DNA of 64,000 nucleotides, from positions 1 to 64,000 of the forward strand of contig JAGXHE010000127.1 of assembly GCA_024636445.1 (NCBI GenBank), in the 5' to 3' direction. A program made the position numbers and the translations under genes. The notes below the pieces were generated by a model. It saw only the letters and a list, made by a program, of their open reading frames with translations, made no database searches and had not been told where the DNA came from. Origin of the DNA: Sulfitobacter sp. (GTDB lineage: Bacteria; Pseudomonadota; Alphaproteobacteria; Rhodobacterales; Rhodobacteraceae). Below, one piece after another: positions 9,396 to 18,678 of this stretch (positions are counted from its first letter, which is position 1; each line of letters opens with the position of its first letter).

Positions 9396-10349
9396 CTACA
9401 CCGCGTTCGGCGCGTCCTGCCCGTCGATCAGCACAGCCCGCAGATTGCGCAGCGCCATCATCCCCATATCGTTACGCACTTCCAATGCAGCCGTGCCCAG
9501 ATGCGGCAGCAGCACCACGTTGTCCAAATCGACCAGCGCCTCGGGCACGTTCGGTTCGCGCGCGTACACATCCAGACCCGCGCCACCGATAGAACCGCTC
9601 TGCAATGCGGCAATCAGTGCGTCCTCGTCCACCACATCACCGCGCGCGATGTTGATCAGATGCGCGTGGCTTTGCATCGCGGCCAGCACGCTTTCGTCGA
9701 TCAGATGCCGCGTTTCGGCCCCGCCCGGCACCGCCAGCACCAGCACATCTACCGCAGCGGCCAGCTTTGACAGATCGTCATAAGGCGTCGCATCAAACTC
9801 CATATCCTTGGGCGAGCGGGTGAAATAGGCCACCGTCATGCGAAAACCGAAATGGCAGCGTCGCGCGATCGCCTGACCGATCCGGCCCATCCCAACGATT
9901 CCGACCGTCTTGCCCGACAGGTGCATCCCCAGCATTTGCGTCGGGTGCCAGCCCTCCCACTGCCCTGCGCGCAGCATACGCTCGCCTTCGCCTGCACGCC
10001 GCGCACTCATCAGCATCAGGGTCATCGCCGTGTCTGCTGTTGCGTCGGTCACAGCGCCCGGCGTGTTGCTGACGATCAGCCCCTTCGCCTTGGCCGCATC
10101 CACGTCGATATGATTATAGCCCACACCGAAGTTGGCCAGCATCACCGCACGTGGGCTCGCCTTGGCAAAGACCTCGGCGCTGAACGCATCCCCCAGCGTC
10201 GGCAGCACGGCATCGTAACCTTCAAGCGCTTCGATCATTTCACCCTGCGACAGCGGCGCGTTGCTGGCGCGCATGGTCACGTCGAAAAGCTTGCGCGCTT
10301 CGGCCTCTACATCGGCGGGCATCGGGCGCGAGATAAACAGCGTCTTCAA
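9396..10349 (-). CDS. D-2-hydroxyacid dehydrogenase (glyoxylate/hydroxypyruvate reductase-like)
   Basis: 'GKTVGIVGMGRIGQAIARR' and 'INIARGDVVDEDALIAALQSG'. Confidence 0.92.
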   Translation of the reverse strand: MKTLFISRPMPADVEAEARKLFDVTMRASNAPLSQGEMIEALEGYDAVLPTLGDAFSAEVFAKASPRAVMLANFGVGYNHIDVDAAKAKGLIVSNTPGAVTDATADTAMTLMLMSARRAGEGERMLRAGQWEGWHPTQMLGMHLSGKTVGIVGMGRIGQAIARRCHFGFRMTVAYFTRSPKDMEFDATPYDDLSKLAAAVDVLVLAVPGGAETRHLIDESVLAAMQSHAHLINIARGDVVDEDALIAALQSGSIGGAGLDVYAREPNVPEALVDLDNVVLLPHLGTAALEVRNDMGMMALRNLRAVLIDGQDAPNAV

Positions 10350-10687
10350 TGCATCCGCCCCCCGTCCGGCACCGCCTGGTCGGGGCGCAGCAGGATGATC
10401 TCGCCCTTGTCATCGGGCAGGCCCAGCACCAGCACTTCGGACATGAACGGCCCGATCTGGCGCGGCGGAAAGTTCACCACCGCCGCCACCTGTTTGCCCA
10501 CCAGCATCTCGGGCGTGTAATGCGCGGTGATCTGGGCGCTGGTCTTGCGCTCACCGATGTCTCCGCCAAAGTCGATCCACATCTTGATCGCGGGCTTGCG
10601 CGCCTCGGGAAAGGGTTCGGCGCGCACGACGGTGCCAACGCGAATGTCCACCTTGAGGAAGGTGTCGAAATCCAGATTGTCAGCCAT
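10346..10687 (-). CDS. csaA: tRNA-binding protein (CsaA-like)
   Basis: 'FDTFLKVDIRVGTVVRAEPFPEARKPAIKMWIDFG...QITAHYTPEMLVGKQVAAVVNFPPRQIG'; coupled to the preceding gene. Confidence 0.85.
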   Translation of the reverse strand: MADNLDFDTFLKVDIRVGTVVRAEPFPEARKPAIKMWIDFGGDIGERKTSAQITAHYTPEMLVGKQVAAVVNFPPRQIGPFMSEVLVLGLPDDKGEIILLRPDQAVPDGGRMH

Positions 10688-11492
10688 CCGCCAACTCCTT
10701 TGCCCGACGTGTCGCCGCCGCCACCGCACGCGGCAGCAAGGCCGGAAATCCAGTTTCGGCGTCCATCAGCACCTCCAACGCCGCCTGCGTCGTGCCGTTG
10801 GGCGAGGTCACGTTGACGCGCAATTGTCCAGGGTCTTCGTCCGAATCCTCGGCCAGCGCGCCCGCGCCTGCGACTGTCGCCTTGGCCAGTTGCATCGCCA
10901 GTTCCGGCGAAAGCCCCTGCGCCACGCCACCCGCAGCCATCGTCTCGATCATGTGAAACACATAAGCCGGACCCGAGCCGCTGACCCCCGTCACCGCGTC
11001 GATCTGCGATTCTGCTTCCAGCCGCACCACCTGCCCCACGGCGCTCAGCAGTTCTTCGGCCACGTCCAGCGCGCCGGTGCCGGCCGCATTGGCGACGATG
11101 GCGGTGATGCCGCGGCCCACGGCGGCTGGCGTGTTCGGCATGGCCCGCACGACCGGCGTACCGGCTCCCAAGGTCTTCTCGAAATAGGAAATCGGCGTGC
11201 CTGCCGCGACGCTTACGAACACGGTCTCGCCGCCGCCCATATGTGCCATGTTCGGCACCGCGTCGCCCATCATCTGCGGCTTGACCGCGACCAGGACAAT
11301 TGCCGGATGCGCAGGCAATTCGGCGTTGATGTGCACGCCACTGGCCTTCAGCCAATCCGATGGGTGCGGGTCCTGCACCCAGACCGATGTGGCGGGCAGA
11401 CCGCGTTTCAGCCAGCCCGCCAGCATCGCCGACCCCATCTTGCCACAGCCCAGCAACACAAGGCCCCGCTGCGCGATCACGTCATCTTTCAT
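10680..11492 (-). CDS. proC: pyrroline-5-carboxylate reductase
   Basis: 'LLGCGKMGSAMLAGWLKRG', 'RAMPNTPAAVGRGITAI', 'DAVTGVSGSGPAYVFHMIETMAAGGV'. Confidence 0.93.
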   Translation of the reverse strand: MKDDVIAQRGLVLLGCGKMGSAMLAGWLKRGLPATSVWVQDPHPSDWLKASGVHINAELPAHPAIVLVAVKPQMMGDAVPNMAHMGGGETVFVSVAAGTPISYFEKTLGAGTPVVRAMPNTPAAVGRGITAIVANAAGTGALDVAEELLSAVGQVVRLEAESQIDAVTGVSGSGPAYVFHMIETMAAGGVAQGLSPELAMQLAKATVAGAGALAEDSDEDPGQLRVNVTSPNGTTQAALEVLMDAETGFPALLPRAVAAATRRAKELADG

Positions 11493-11529
11493 GGTGTGCC
11501 CTTCCCCGAATATGGTTCAGAGCAAAGGT

Positions 11530-12030
11530 TTACGCGCGGCCATAGGCCTCTGCAATGGCCACATCCAAGGCTTCTTTCGGTGTCCGGTCGCCCCAGGTCA
11601 GCAATTGCAGCGCGGGATAGTAGCGCTCGGCGCTCATCACGGCGGCACTGATCATGGTATCGACCTGCTCGGGCCCTGCGACCTGACCGCCCGCCAGAAC
11701 CAGCCCGTAACGGTAGACCATCAGCTTTTGCTCTGCCCAATAGGTAAAGGCACCGGCCCAGCACTGGTCGTTGATCAGGTTCAGCAAAGCATAGAGATCG
11801 CTCAGCTTTTCCTCGGGTGGCTCCATTTCGAAGGTACAGACCAGACGCAGCGTCTCGTCATAGCCGGACCATGCCAGCGTCAGCGAGTATGTCCGCCACT
11901 GGCCTTCGACGGCCATCGCGATCTGATCATCTGCGATGCGGTCGAAATCCCAGTCGTGATGTGCCGCGATGGTCTCGACAATATCGATCGGATGTATTTC
12001 GTCGTCCAGGTAATGCTCGGAAAGGGCCAT
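11530..12030 (-). CDS. YbjN domain-containing protein
   Basis: 'LDDEIHPIDIVETIAAHHDWDFDRIADDQIAMAVEGQWRTYSL...LYALLNLINDQCWAGAF'. Confidence 0.85.
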   Translation of the reverse strand: MALSEHYLDDEIHPIDIVETIAAHHDWDFDRIADDQIAMAVEGQWRTYSLTLAWSGYDETLRLVCTFEMEPPEEKLSDLYALLNLINDQCWAGAFTYWAEQKLMVYRYGLVLAGGQVAGPEQVDTMISAAVMSAERYYPALQLLTWGDRTPKEALDVAIAEAYGRA

Positions 12031-12283
12031 TTCGATACCTCTTTTTCTCGCTGTAGCGCCGAGGCCTTGTCATGCCCCCAAGCACTAGCTGCCTGCTCTG
12101 AGTATCGGGGGTCATCCCCCGTGTCTCTACCAAATATGGTGGATGCGGGGTGGCGCTGTGGCAACCCTTTATTTGGGGATAAGTTCAATAAGTTGTGGAA
12201 AAGGTTCTGGGGCGCACAAAATGGACGCCTGATGTGGTGGCTCTGCCAGTCTGGATCGGCAGACCGGGCCATCCGCCCAACGC

Positions 12284-12314
12284 AAAACGTCCGCCCCAAA
12301 AGGGCAGACGTTCA
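12284..12314 (-). terminator. Rho-independent terminator-like hairpin downstream of ubiK
   Basis: AACGTCCGCCC-CAAAA-GGGCAGACGTT (one mismatch); on the minus strand the stem runs into GTTTTG. Confidence 0.5.
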
Positions 12315-12376
12315 TGCATTATTCGTGAGGTTCGGCGCAACCTACGGGTCGCGCCACCGTTACGCCAAAGGCGTGT

Positions 12377-12622
12377 TTACTTGCTGTCCATCGCGTCAAG
12401 ACGCGCTTTCAGCGCCCCGTTCTCTTCGCGGGCCTTTTGCGCCATCGCGCGCACCGCGTCGAATTCCTCGCGGGTGACAAAGTCGCGGTCCGCTAGCCAG
12501 CGGTCCATCAGCGACTTCATCGCGGTTTCAGCCTCGCCCTTGGCCCCCTGCGCCACGCCCATCGCATTGGTCATCAGTTGTGAAATATCGTCGAAAATCT
12601 TGCCACGCGCTTGCATGTTCAT
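12377..12622 (-). CDS. ubiK: accessory factor UbiK family protein (BMFP)
   Basis: 81 aa '[68 protein letters not shown]'. Confidence 0.85.
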   Translation of the reverse strand: MNMQARGKIFDDISQLMTNAMGVAQGAKGEAETAMKSLMDRWLADRDFVTREEFDAVRAMAQKAREENGALKARLDAMDSK

Positions 12623-12712
12623 TCTCCTGTAACTGGCTTTCTTTCTATATGGGGCGACACGCCCGCGCCCGCAAGGTTGACTTCCCCCGTGCCGCACATG
12701 CATGTCGCATCC

Positions 12713-13606
12713 ATGACCGGTTTGATCCCCTTCCCCGACATCTCTCCCGACATCTTTTCGGTGTCGATCTTTGGCATGACCATCGCCCTGCGGTGGTATG
12801 CGCTGGCCTATATCGTGGGCATCCTTGCGGGCTGGCGATTGGTGGTTATGGCCACCAGACGCCCGCAACTGTGGCGCAATGATACGCCCCCGATGACGCC
12901 CGCGCAGATCGAGGATTTGCTGACGTGGATCATCGTAGGCGTGATCCTTGGTGGGCGGCTGGGCTATGTGCTGTTTTATCAACCCGCCTATTATCTTGCC
13001 AATCCATCGGAAATATTGGCCATCTGGCAGGGCGGTATGTCGTTCCACGGCGGGCTTCTGGGCGTGGTGACGGCGGCCTACGTCTATGCGGTCAGGCAGG
13101 GCATTCCGAAAACATCCGCCGCCGACGCCATCGCTTTGGGCGTGCCGCCGGGGCTGCTGCTGGGCCGGATCTCGAACTTCATCAACGCCGAATTATGGGG
13201 CCGCCCTACTGACCTGCCATGGGGTGTCGCCTTTCCGGGCGATGCTGCGCAATATTGCCCCGATGTGGTGGGTCTGTGCGCGCGTCATCCCAGCCAGCTC
13301 TATGAGGCGCTGCTCGAAGGGCTGATTCTCGGAGCGGTCCTGCTGATCCTCGTCTGGCGGCGGGATGCACTGAAGTTTCCCGGACGGGTGGCCGGGACAT
13401 TCTTCGCAGGCTACGGGCTTTCGCGGTTTGTGGTCGAGTTCGTCCGCCAGCCCGACGCGCAATTCATATCCCAAGGCAATCCTCTGGGGCTGGCATGGCA
13501 CATCGGCGGCTGGGGGCTGACGATGGGGCAGATCCTGTCGTTGCCGATGATAGCACTGGGTCTATGGCTGATCATCCACGCACGCCGGAACACCGCAACC
13601 CCATGA
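12713..13606 (+). CDS. lgt: prolipoprotein diacylglyceryl transferase
   Basis: '[16 protein letters not shown]', '[12 protein letters not shown]', '[17 protein letters not shown]...[13 protein letters not shown]'. Confidence 0.95.
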   Translation: MTGLIPFPDISPDIFSVSIFGMTIALRWYALAYIVGILAGWRLVVMATRRPQLWRNDTPPMTPAQIEDLLTWIIVGVILGGRLGYVLFYQPAYYLANPSEILAIWQGGMSFHGGLLGVVTAAYVYAVRQGIPKTSAADAIALGVPPGLLLGRISNFINAELWGRPTDLPWGVAFPGDAAQYCPDVVGLCARHPSQLYEALLEGLILGAVLLILVWRRDALKFPGRVAGTFFAGYGLSRFVVEFVRQPDAQFISQGNPLGLAWHIGGWGLTMGQILSLPMIALGLWLIIHARRNTATP

Positions 13607-14661
13607 GCCTGCTGCGGATATTGACCGGCCGGATCGCGGCCACAGGCCCGATCACCCTGGCCGACTATATGTCCGAGGCGCTGCTGCATCCGACCCACGG
13701 CTATTACTCCACCCGCGATCCTCTGGGCACCGCGGGTGATTTCACCACAGCACCCGAGATCAGCCAGATGTTCGGCGAATTGATCGGCCTGTCGCTGGCG
13801 CAAAGCTGGCTGGATCAGGGCGCGCCGCCTGCGTTCACACTGGCCGAGCTTGGGCCCGGACGCGGCACGCTGATGGCCGACATCCTGCGCGCGACCGCCG
13901 GTGTGCCGGGGTTCCACAACGCCATGCAGATCGCGCTGGTCGAAGCGTCGTCGACCCTTCGCGCCATCCAGAGCACCACGTTGCAGGCCTACGCGCCGCA
14001 ATGGCTGGACGGCGCGCACGCGCTGCCCGAACAGCCGCTCTATCTGGTCGCGAATGAATTTTTCGACGCGCTGCCGGTGCATCAGTACCAACGCGATGGT
14101 GATCGCTGGCGCGAACGGATGGTCGGGGCCGACGGCGACCGCCTGCACATGGGGCTGGGCCCCGCCACACCACAGCCCGCATTGGCGCATCGGCTTGAGG
14201 ACACGGCAAAAGACGACATCGTCGAGGTCTGCCCATCCGCGAGCCCGATCATCAACACCATCAGCACCCGCATCCGCGATCATGGCGGTGCGGCGCTGAT
14301 CGTCGACTACGGCGACTGGCGGTCGCTGGGCGACACATTGCAGGCGATCAAGGATCACAAGGCGACCGATCCGCTGGCAGCCCCCGGCACCGCCGATCTG
14401 ACCACGCATGTGGACTTCGAGGCATTGACGCAGGCTGCACGCTGCCCGTTCACCCGCATCACCCCCCAAGGCGTGTTTCTGGAGAGGCTCGGCATCACGC
14501 AGCGCGCGCAGGCACTGGCGCAAACCCTGCGCGATGCTCCGCTAGAGGCGCATGTCGCTGCACATCGCCGGTTGACGCACCCCGCAGAAATGGGAAACCT
14601 GTTCAAAGTGCTGGGCCTCTATCCAACAGGGGCCACGCCGCCACCAGGTCTGGAACCATGA
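13603..14661 (+). CDS. class I SAM-dependent methyltransferase (MidA/NDUFAF7 family)
   Basis: ATGA overlap with lgt; '[31 protein letters not shown]', '[15 protein letters not shown]'. Confidence 0.9.
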   Translation: MSLLRILTGRIAATGPITLADYMSEALLHPTHGYYSTRDPLGTAGDFTTAPEISQMFGELIGLSLAQSWLDQGAPPAFTLAELGPGRGTLMADILRATAGVPGFHNAMQIALVEASSTLRAIQSTTLQAYAPQWLDGAHALPEQPLYLVANEFFDALPVHQYQRDGDRWRERMVGADGDRLHMGLGPATPQPALAHRLEDTAKDDIVEVCPSASPIINTISTRIRDHGGAALIVDYGDWRSLGDTLQAIKDHKATDPLAAPGTADLTTHVDFEALTQAARCPFTRITPQGVFLERLGITQRAQALAQTLRDAPLEAHVAAHRRLTHPAEMGNLFKVLGLYPTGATPPPGLEP

Positions 14662-15413
14662 CGCTCAAACTGCTGACACATGACACGCTGGAACCCCTGC
14701 AACACGGGTTCTTTACCCGCGCGGGCGGTGCATCGTCGGGCGTGTTCGCCGGCCTGAACTGCGGCAACGGCAGCACCGATCAAAGCGAGATCGTCTCGAT
14801 CAACCGCGCGAGGGTCGCCGCCAAGATGGATGTGCCCGCCGATCATCTGCTTGGCGTGCATCAAGTGCATTCAACCAAGGTGATCCATGTCACCGCCTCA
14901 TTGCCGACCAAGCCCAAGGCCGACGCGATGGTCACTGCCACGCCGGGGCTGGCCCTGTCGGTGTTGTCGGCTGATTGCCAACCGGTGCTGTTTGCTGACC
15001 ACGATGCAAAGGTGATCGGCGCCGCCCACGCAGGCTGGCGCGGCACGCTCGACGGTGTGCTGGAGGCGACAGTGGACGCGATGGAGGGCTTGGGCGCCTT
15101 GGCCGCGAACATCCACGTGGTGATCGGCCCGTCGATCAGCCAGCGCGCCTACGAAGTCGGGCCGGAGTTCTTTGAGTCCCATATGGCCGAAGACGACGCC
15201 AGCGTGCAGTTCTTTGCCAACGGCACCGGCGACAGGATGTTGTTCGACCTGCCCGGCTATGGCCTGCACCGGTTGCGCAACCGTGGCGTGGCATCCGCCG
15301 AATGGACGCGCCACTGCACCTATTCCGATCCGGTGCAGTTTTTCTCATACCGCCGTTCCGTTCACGAGCGGGCCGCCGATTATGGCCGCCTGATCGCTGC
15401 GATCAGGCTCTGA
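14658..15413 (+). CDS. pgeF: peptidoglycan editing factor PgeF / multicopper polyphenol oxidase (YfiH family)
   Basis: ATGA overlap; 'HGFFTRAGGASSGVFAGLNCG', 'LLGVHQVHSTKVIHV', 'SADCQPVLFAD', 'AAHAGWRGTLDGV'. Confidence 0.92.
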   Translation: MTLKLLTHDTLEPLQHGFFTRAGGASSGVFAGLNCGNGSTDQSEIVSINRARVAAKMDVPADHLLGVHQVHSTKVIHVTASLPTKPKADAMVTATPGLALSVLSADCQPVLFADHDAKVIGAAHAGWRGTLDGVLEATVDAMEGLGALAANIHVVIGPSISQRAYEVGPEFFESHMAEDDASVQFFANGTGDRMLFDLPGYGLHRLRNRGVASAEWTRHCTYSDPVQFFSYRRSVHERAADYGRLIAAIRL

Positions 15414-15429
15414 GCCATAAAATACAGGA

Positions 15430-15459
15430 AACAATCAAGGCAGCGACGCCTTAATTGTT
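15430..15459 (+). terminator. stem-loop downstream of pgeF
   Basis: AACAATCAAGGC-agcgac-GCCTTAATTGTT, 12-nt arms with one mismatch. Confidence 0.45.
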
Positions 15460-15585
15460 CACAAATTGCCTCAATCTATCTTCAAATTGGCCTAAACCGG
15501 TCCCACACACGCCCGAAACCCCTGTCAGACATGATCTCAACAGCGGCACCAACGCCGCCAAGATGACAGAGCAAAGGGCACCGAC

Positions 15586-15726
15586 ATGAAAACCAACACA
15601 CGCTTCATCAAATCCGTGGTCGCAACTGCCGCTGACGACAAGACCGTGATGCCTTGGGCTCGTGGCGCACGCCGCGCAGCATTCATCGCCAAGCGCAAAG
15701 CCGAAATGAACCGCAAGGCAGCCTGA
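15586..15726 (+). CDS. small basic protein, 46 aa (not in the supplied ORF track)
   Basis: MKTNTRFIKSVVATAADDKTVMPWARGARRAAFIAKRKAEMNRKAA*; followed by a hairpin at 15825-15848. Confidence 0.6.
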   Translation: MKTNTRFIKSVVATAADDKTVMPWARGARRAAFIAKRKAEMNRKAA

Positions 15727-15824
15727 TCACACAACCAGTGATCGAATCGCTCCCGTCGTTCCGCCCGACCCGACCAGCGGGCGAAATGTGGCGAATGTGG
15801 CGCGCGATGTCATGAAAGACCTAC

Positions 15825-15848
15825 AATCCGCCTTGCCCGAGGCGGATT
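15825..15848 (+). terminator. stem-loop downstream of the small ORF
   Basis: AATCCGCCT-tgcccg-AGGCGGATT perfect 9-bp stem. Confidence 0.5.
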
Positions 15849-15874
15849 GATGCGTTTAACGGCGTAAATGTCTT

Positions 15875-15893
15875 CTGAATTTTGACAATTCAG
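15875..15893. promoter_or_regulatory. perfect inverted repeat overlapping a putative -35 box
   Basis: CTGAATT-TTGAC-AATTCAG; TTGACA at 15882-15887. Confidence 0.5.
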
Positions 15894-16000
15894 TACATAA
15901 TTGGCGATTAGAGTTACATCAGACACGTGAACCTCAGTTCATCTGTCGTCGTCGGTGGGGGCCGACATCAGATGTGACCGACCAGATTAAGGTTAATCGC

Positions 16001-16753
16001 ATGACCACCACTGCCGCCCTGACCGGGCATTTGCGCCACCATACCTATAATGCTCCGATGTCACGGAGTGTCGGCCTGCCTGCCTCTCGTACCTACGAGA
16101 TCGCGGCGCTGCGTGCCGATGGCAGCCGTATCGTCACTCAGGTCAAGGCACCGGCCCTGCCCTTGATCGAATCCGCTTATGCCGCCTTTGCCCGCGGCAC
16201 GGTGCTGGAGGGTCGCGATGGTCCCATCGCCATCGAAGACCTGCAACCCGGCGACTGGCTGCGCACCGGCAACGGCGATGCGGCACAGGCGGTCTGGATC
16301 GGGTCCACCAGTTTCGTGCCCGCAGACACTGGCCGTCGCACGCCACTGATCCGCATCATGGCCGACAGCTTTGGCCCTGCCCGCCCCGAGAGTTTTCTGA
16401 CCGTCGGCCCATCCGCCCGCTTGCTGCAAACGCCACATACCCTGCGCGGAAATCTGGCGTCAGGCGCACAGATGCTGAGCCTTGCACGGGATTTTGTCGA
16501 TGGCGTCAACGTGATCGAGATAACGCCGCCCACACAGGTTCGGCTGTTCCACATCTGCCTGACACGCCATGCGACGATCTATGCAGGCGGGATGCAGATG
16601 GAAACCTTCCACCCCGGCGCCCAGGCCACCCATACAGTCAGCCACGCGGTCCGAGATCTGTTTCTGGGGATGTTCCCGCGCATGTCGCACATGACGGACT
16701 TTGGCCCGCTGGCCCACCCGCATGCACCGGACCAGAGCGAAGTCGCGGCCTGA
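16001..16753 (+). CDS. Hint (Hedgehog/intein) domain-containing protein
   Basis: 'FARGTVLEGRDGPIAIEDLQPGDWLRTGNGDAAQAVWIG', 'LTVGPSARLLQ', 'VRLFHICLTRHATIYAGGMQMETFHPG'. Confidence 0.85.
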   Translation: MTTTAALTGHLRHHTYNAPMSRSVGLPASRTYEIAALRADGSRIVTQVKAPALPLIESAYAAFARGTVLEGRDGPIAIEDLQPGDWLRTGNGDAAQAVWIGSTSFVPADTGRRTPLIRIMADSFGPARPESFLTVGPSARLLQTPHTLRGNLASGAQMLSLARDFVDGVNVIEITPPTQVRLFHICLTRHATIYAGGMQMETFHPGAQATHTVSHAVRDLFLGMFPRMSHMTDFGPLAHPHAPDQSEVAA

Positions 16754-16793
16754 TACAGTCGCCCCGCGCTTCAGGCGCGGGTCACGGCTTGCT

Positions 16794-17294
16794 TCAGGCA
16801 GTCTTTTTCAGGCGCTCTTCCAGAACGTCGAACGGCACGCCCGCCTCGTCCTTGGCCTGACGGATCACCAGCGATGTCTTGACGCTGGCCACGTTTGGCG
16901 TGGTCAGCAACTGACCGGTCAGAAAGCTTTGAAAGCTCGACAGATCGGGTGACACGCATTTCAGGATAAAGTCGACTTCGCCGTTCAGCATATGACATTC
17001 GCGCACCAGCGGCCAGGCACGGCAACGGTCTTCGAACACGCTCAGATCGCTTTCAGCCTGACTGGCCAGACCGACCATGGCAAATACCTGCACCTCGAAG
17101 CCCAGCACGTGCGCATCCACGTCCGCGTGGAAACCGCGAATATACCCGGATTCCTCCAGCGTACGCACACGGCGCAGACAGGGCGGCGCGGAAATACCGA
17201 CGCGCTTGGCCAACTCGACGTTGGTCATGCGCCCATCTGCCTGTAGTTCTGCGAGAATCTTGCGATCAATTGGATCAAGTCGCGTATTCGCCAT
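16794..17294 (-). CDS. Lrp/AsnC family transcriptional regulator
   Basis: 'LDPIDRKILAELQADGRMTNVELAKRVGISAPPCLRRVRTLEESGYIRGF'. Confidence 0.95.
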   Translation of the reverse strand: MANTRLDPIDRKILAELQADGRMTNVELAKRVGISAPPCLRRVRTLEESGYIRGFHADVDAHVLGFEVQVFAMVGLASQAESDLSVFEDRCRAWPLVRECHMLNGEVDFILKCVSPDLSSFQSFLTGQLLTTPNVASVKTSLVIRQAKDEAGVPFDVLEERLKKTA

Positions 17295-17361
17295 TTCGCC
17301 CCCGGATTTTGCGGTTGTTATAACACTGCCCGCGTCGTGCGCAATATTGTTTCGCCCCGAC

Positions 17362-17374
17362 GCAAGAATCTTGC
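17362..17374. promoter_or_regulatory. candidate operator in the lrp/trxB divergent intergenic region
   Basis: GCAAGA-A-TCTTGC palindrome; second 8-bp palindrome CAATATTG at 17342-17349. Confidence 0.4.
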
Positions 17375-17536
17375 ACTCACGGCGCCAAATTGCGCCTGTT
17401 AGCGCTGCATATCGGTCATGCAATTGCGGGGTTCAATCACAAAGCGCAGATGTCTATATCGAGGTAAGCAAACTGCCATTCACCAATGCGCCCTGACCTA
17501 CTGGGGGTGCCGACAGACCAACCTAAGGGGATCATC

Positions 17537-18544
17537 ATGGGCGAGACACGCAAAACCAAGGTACTGATCATCGGATCAGGCCCCGCAGGCTATACCGCAG
17601 GCGTCTATGCCAGCCGCGCCATGCTGGAGCCGATATTGGTTCAGGGCATCGAACCGGGCGGTCAGCTGACCACCACGACCGAAGTCGAGAACTGGCCCGG
17701 CGACAGCGAAGTGCAAGGCCCCGACCTGATGATCCGCATGGAGGCGCACGCCAAGGCAATGGGCTGCGAAGTCATCGGCGACATCATTTCGTCGGTTGAT
17801 TTCTCGAAACGCCCCTTCGTCGCGCAATCCGACAGCGGCACGGTCTATGTGGCCGATGCGATCATTCTGGCCACCGGTGCACGCGCCAAATGGCTGGGCA
17901 TGGCATCGGAAGAGAAATTCAAAGGCTTCGGCGTCTCTGCCTGCGCCACCTGTGACGGCTTCTTCTATCGCGGTCAGGAAATCGTGGTGATCGGCGGCGG
18001 CAACACCGCCGTGGAAGAAGCGCTGTTCCTGACCAACTTCGCCTCGAAGGTCACGCTGATCCACCGCCGCGATGAATTGCGCGCCGAAATGATCCTGCAA
18101 GACCGCCTGATGAAGAACCCCAAGATCGAAACCCTGTGGTTCCACCAGCTGGAAGAAGTCTATGGCACCGAAAGCCCGCTGGGCGTCGAAGGGGTTAAGG
18201 TTAGAAACGTGAAAACCGGCGCGATCAGCGATATCCCCGCCAAGGGCGTCTTTGTCGCCATCGGCCATGCGCCCTCGAACGAGCTGGTCAAGGACGTGCT
18301 GGAAACCCATATGGGCGGCTATGTGGTGACCAAACCCGACAGCACCGAAACCTCGATCCCCGGTGTCTTTGCCGCGGGTGATCTGACGGACCACAAGTAC
18401 CGCCAGGCCGTGACATCGGCCGGCATGGGCTGCATGGCCGCGCTGGAGGCCGAACGCTGGCTGGCCGAAAACCCCGACACCGACGTGCAAAAAGACACCT
18501 CCCTGCCGCTGGGCTACGGTGCCGAAGTCAAGGAAGGCGCCTGA
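17537..18544 (+). CDS. trxB: thioredoxin-disulfide reductase
   Basis: 'VLIIGSGPAGYTAGVYASRA', redox-active CATC in 'VSACATCDGFFYRGQ', 'GVFAAGDLTDHKYRQAVTSAGMGCMAALEAERWL'. Confidence 0.96.
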   Translation: MGETRKTKVLIIGSGPAGYTAGVYASRAMLEPILVQGIEPGGQLTTTTEVENWPGDSEVQGPDLMIRMEAHAKAMGCEVIGDIISSVDFSKRPFVAQSDSGTVYVADAIILATGARAKWLGMASEEKFKGFGVSACATCDGFFYRGQEIVVIGGGNTAVEEALFLTNFASKVTLIHRRDELRAEMILQDRLMKNPKIETLWFHQLEEVYGTESPLGVEGVKVRNVKTGAISDIPAKGVFVAIGHAPSNELVKDVLETHMGGYVVTKPDSTETSIPGVFAAGDLTDHKYRQAVTSAGMGCMAALEAERWLAENPDTDVQKDTSLPLGYGAEVKEGA

Positions 18545-18559
18545 CCCTCGGTGCCTGTC

Positions 18560-18625
18560 CTTCATCTTGCAAGATAAACTCCGGGGGGAAGGCCAAAGGC
18601 CTGGGGGGCTGGCCCCCCTTCCCCC
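18560..18625 (+). repeat. intergenic hairpin repeat family 1, copy A
   Basis: TTCATCTTGCAAGATAAACTCCGGGGGGAAGGCCAAAGGCCTGGGGGGCTGGCCCCCCTTCCCCC. Confidence 0.7.
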
Positions 18626-18678
18626 GTTGACCACAGGCCCCACCTCGGGCCACTCTGCGCCAGATCAAGGAGCAGTGC

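Noticed and set aside
12611-12712. N-terminal extension of lgt in the ORF track
   Set aside because: Extension overlaps ubiK and lacks Lgt-like sequence; start at 12713 ([12 protein letters not shown]) fits better
15537-15734. 65-aa minus-strand ORF
   Set aside because: Antisense to the better supported 46-aa plus-strand ORF with its own downstream hairpin
16764-16782. CCCGCGC-TTCAG-GCGCGGG as a canonical terminator
   Set aside because: Good stem but no T tract on either strand; possible bidirectional 3' structure only
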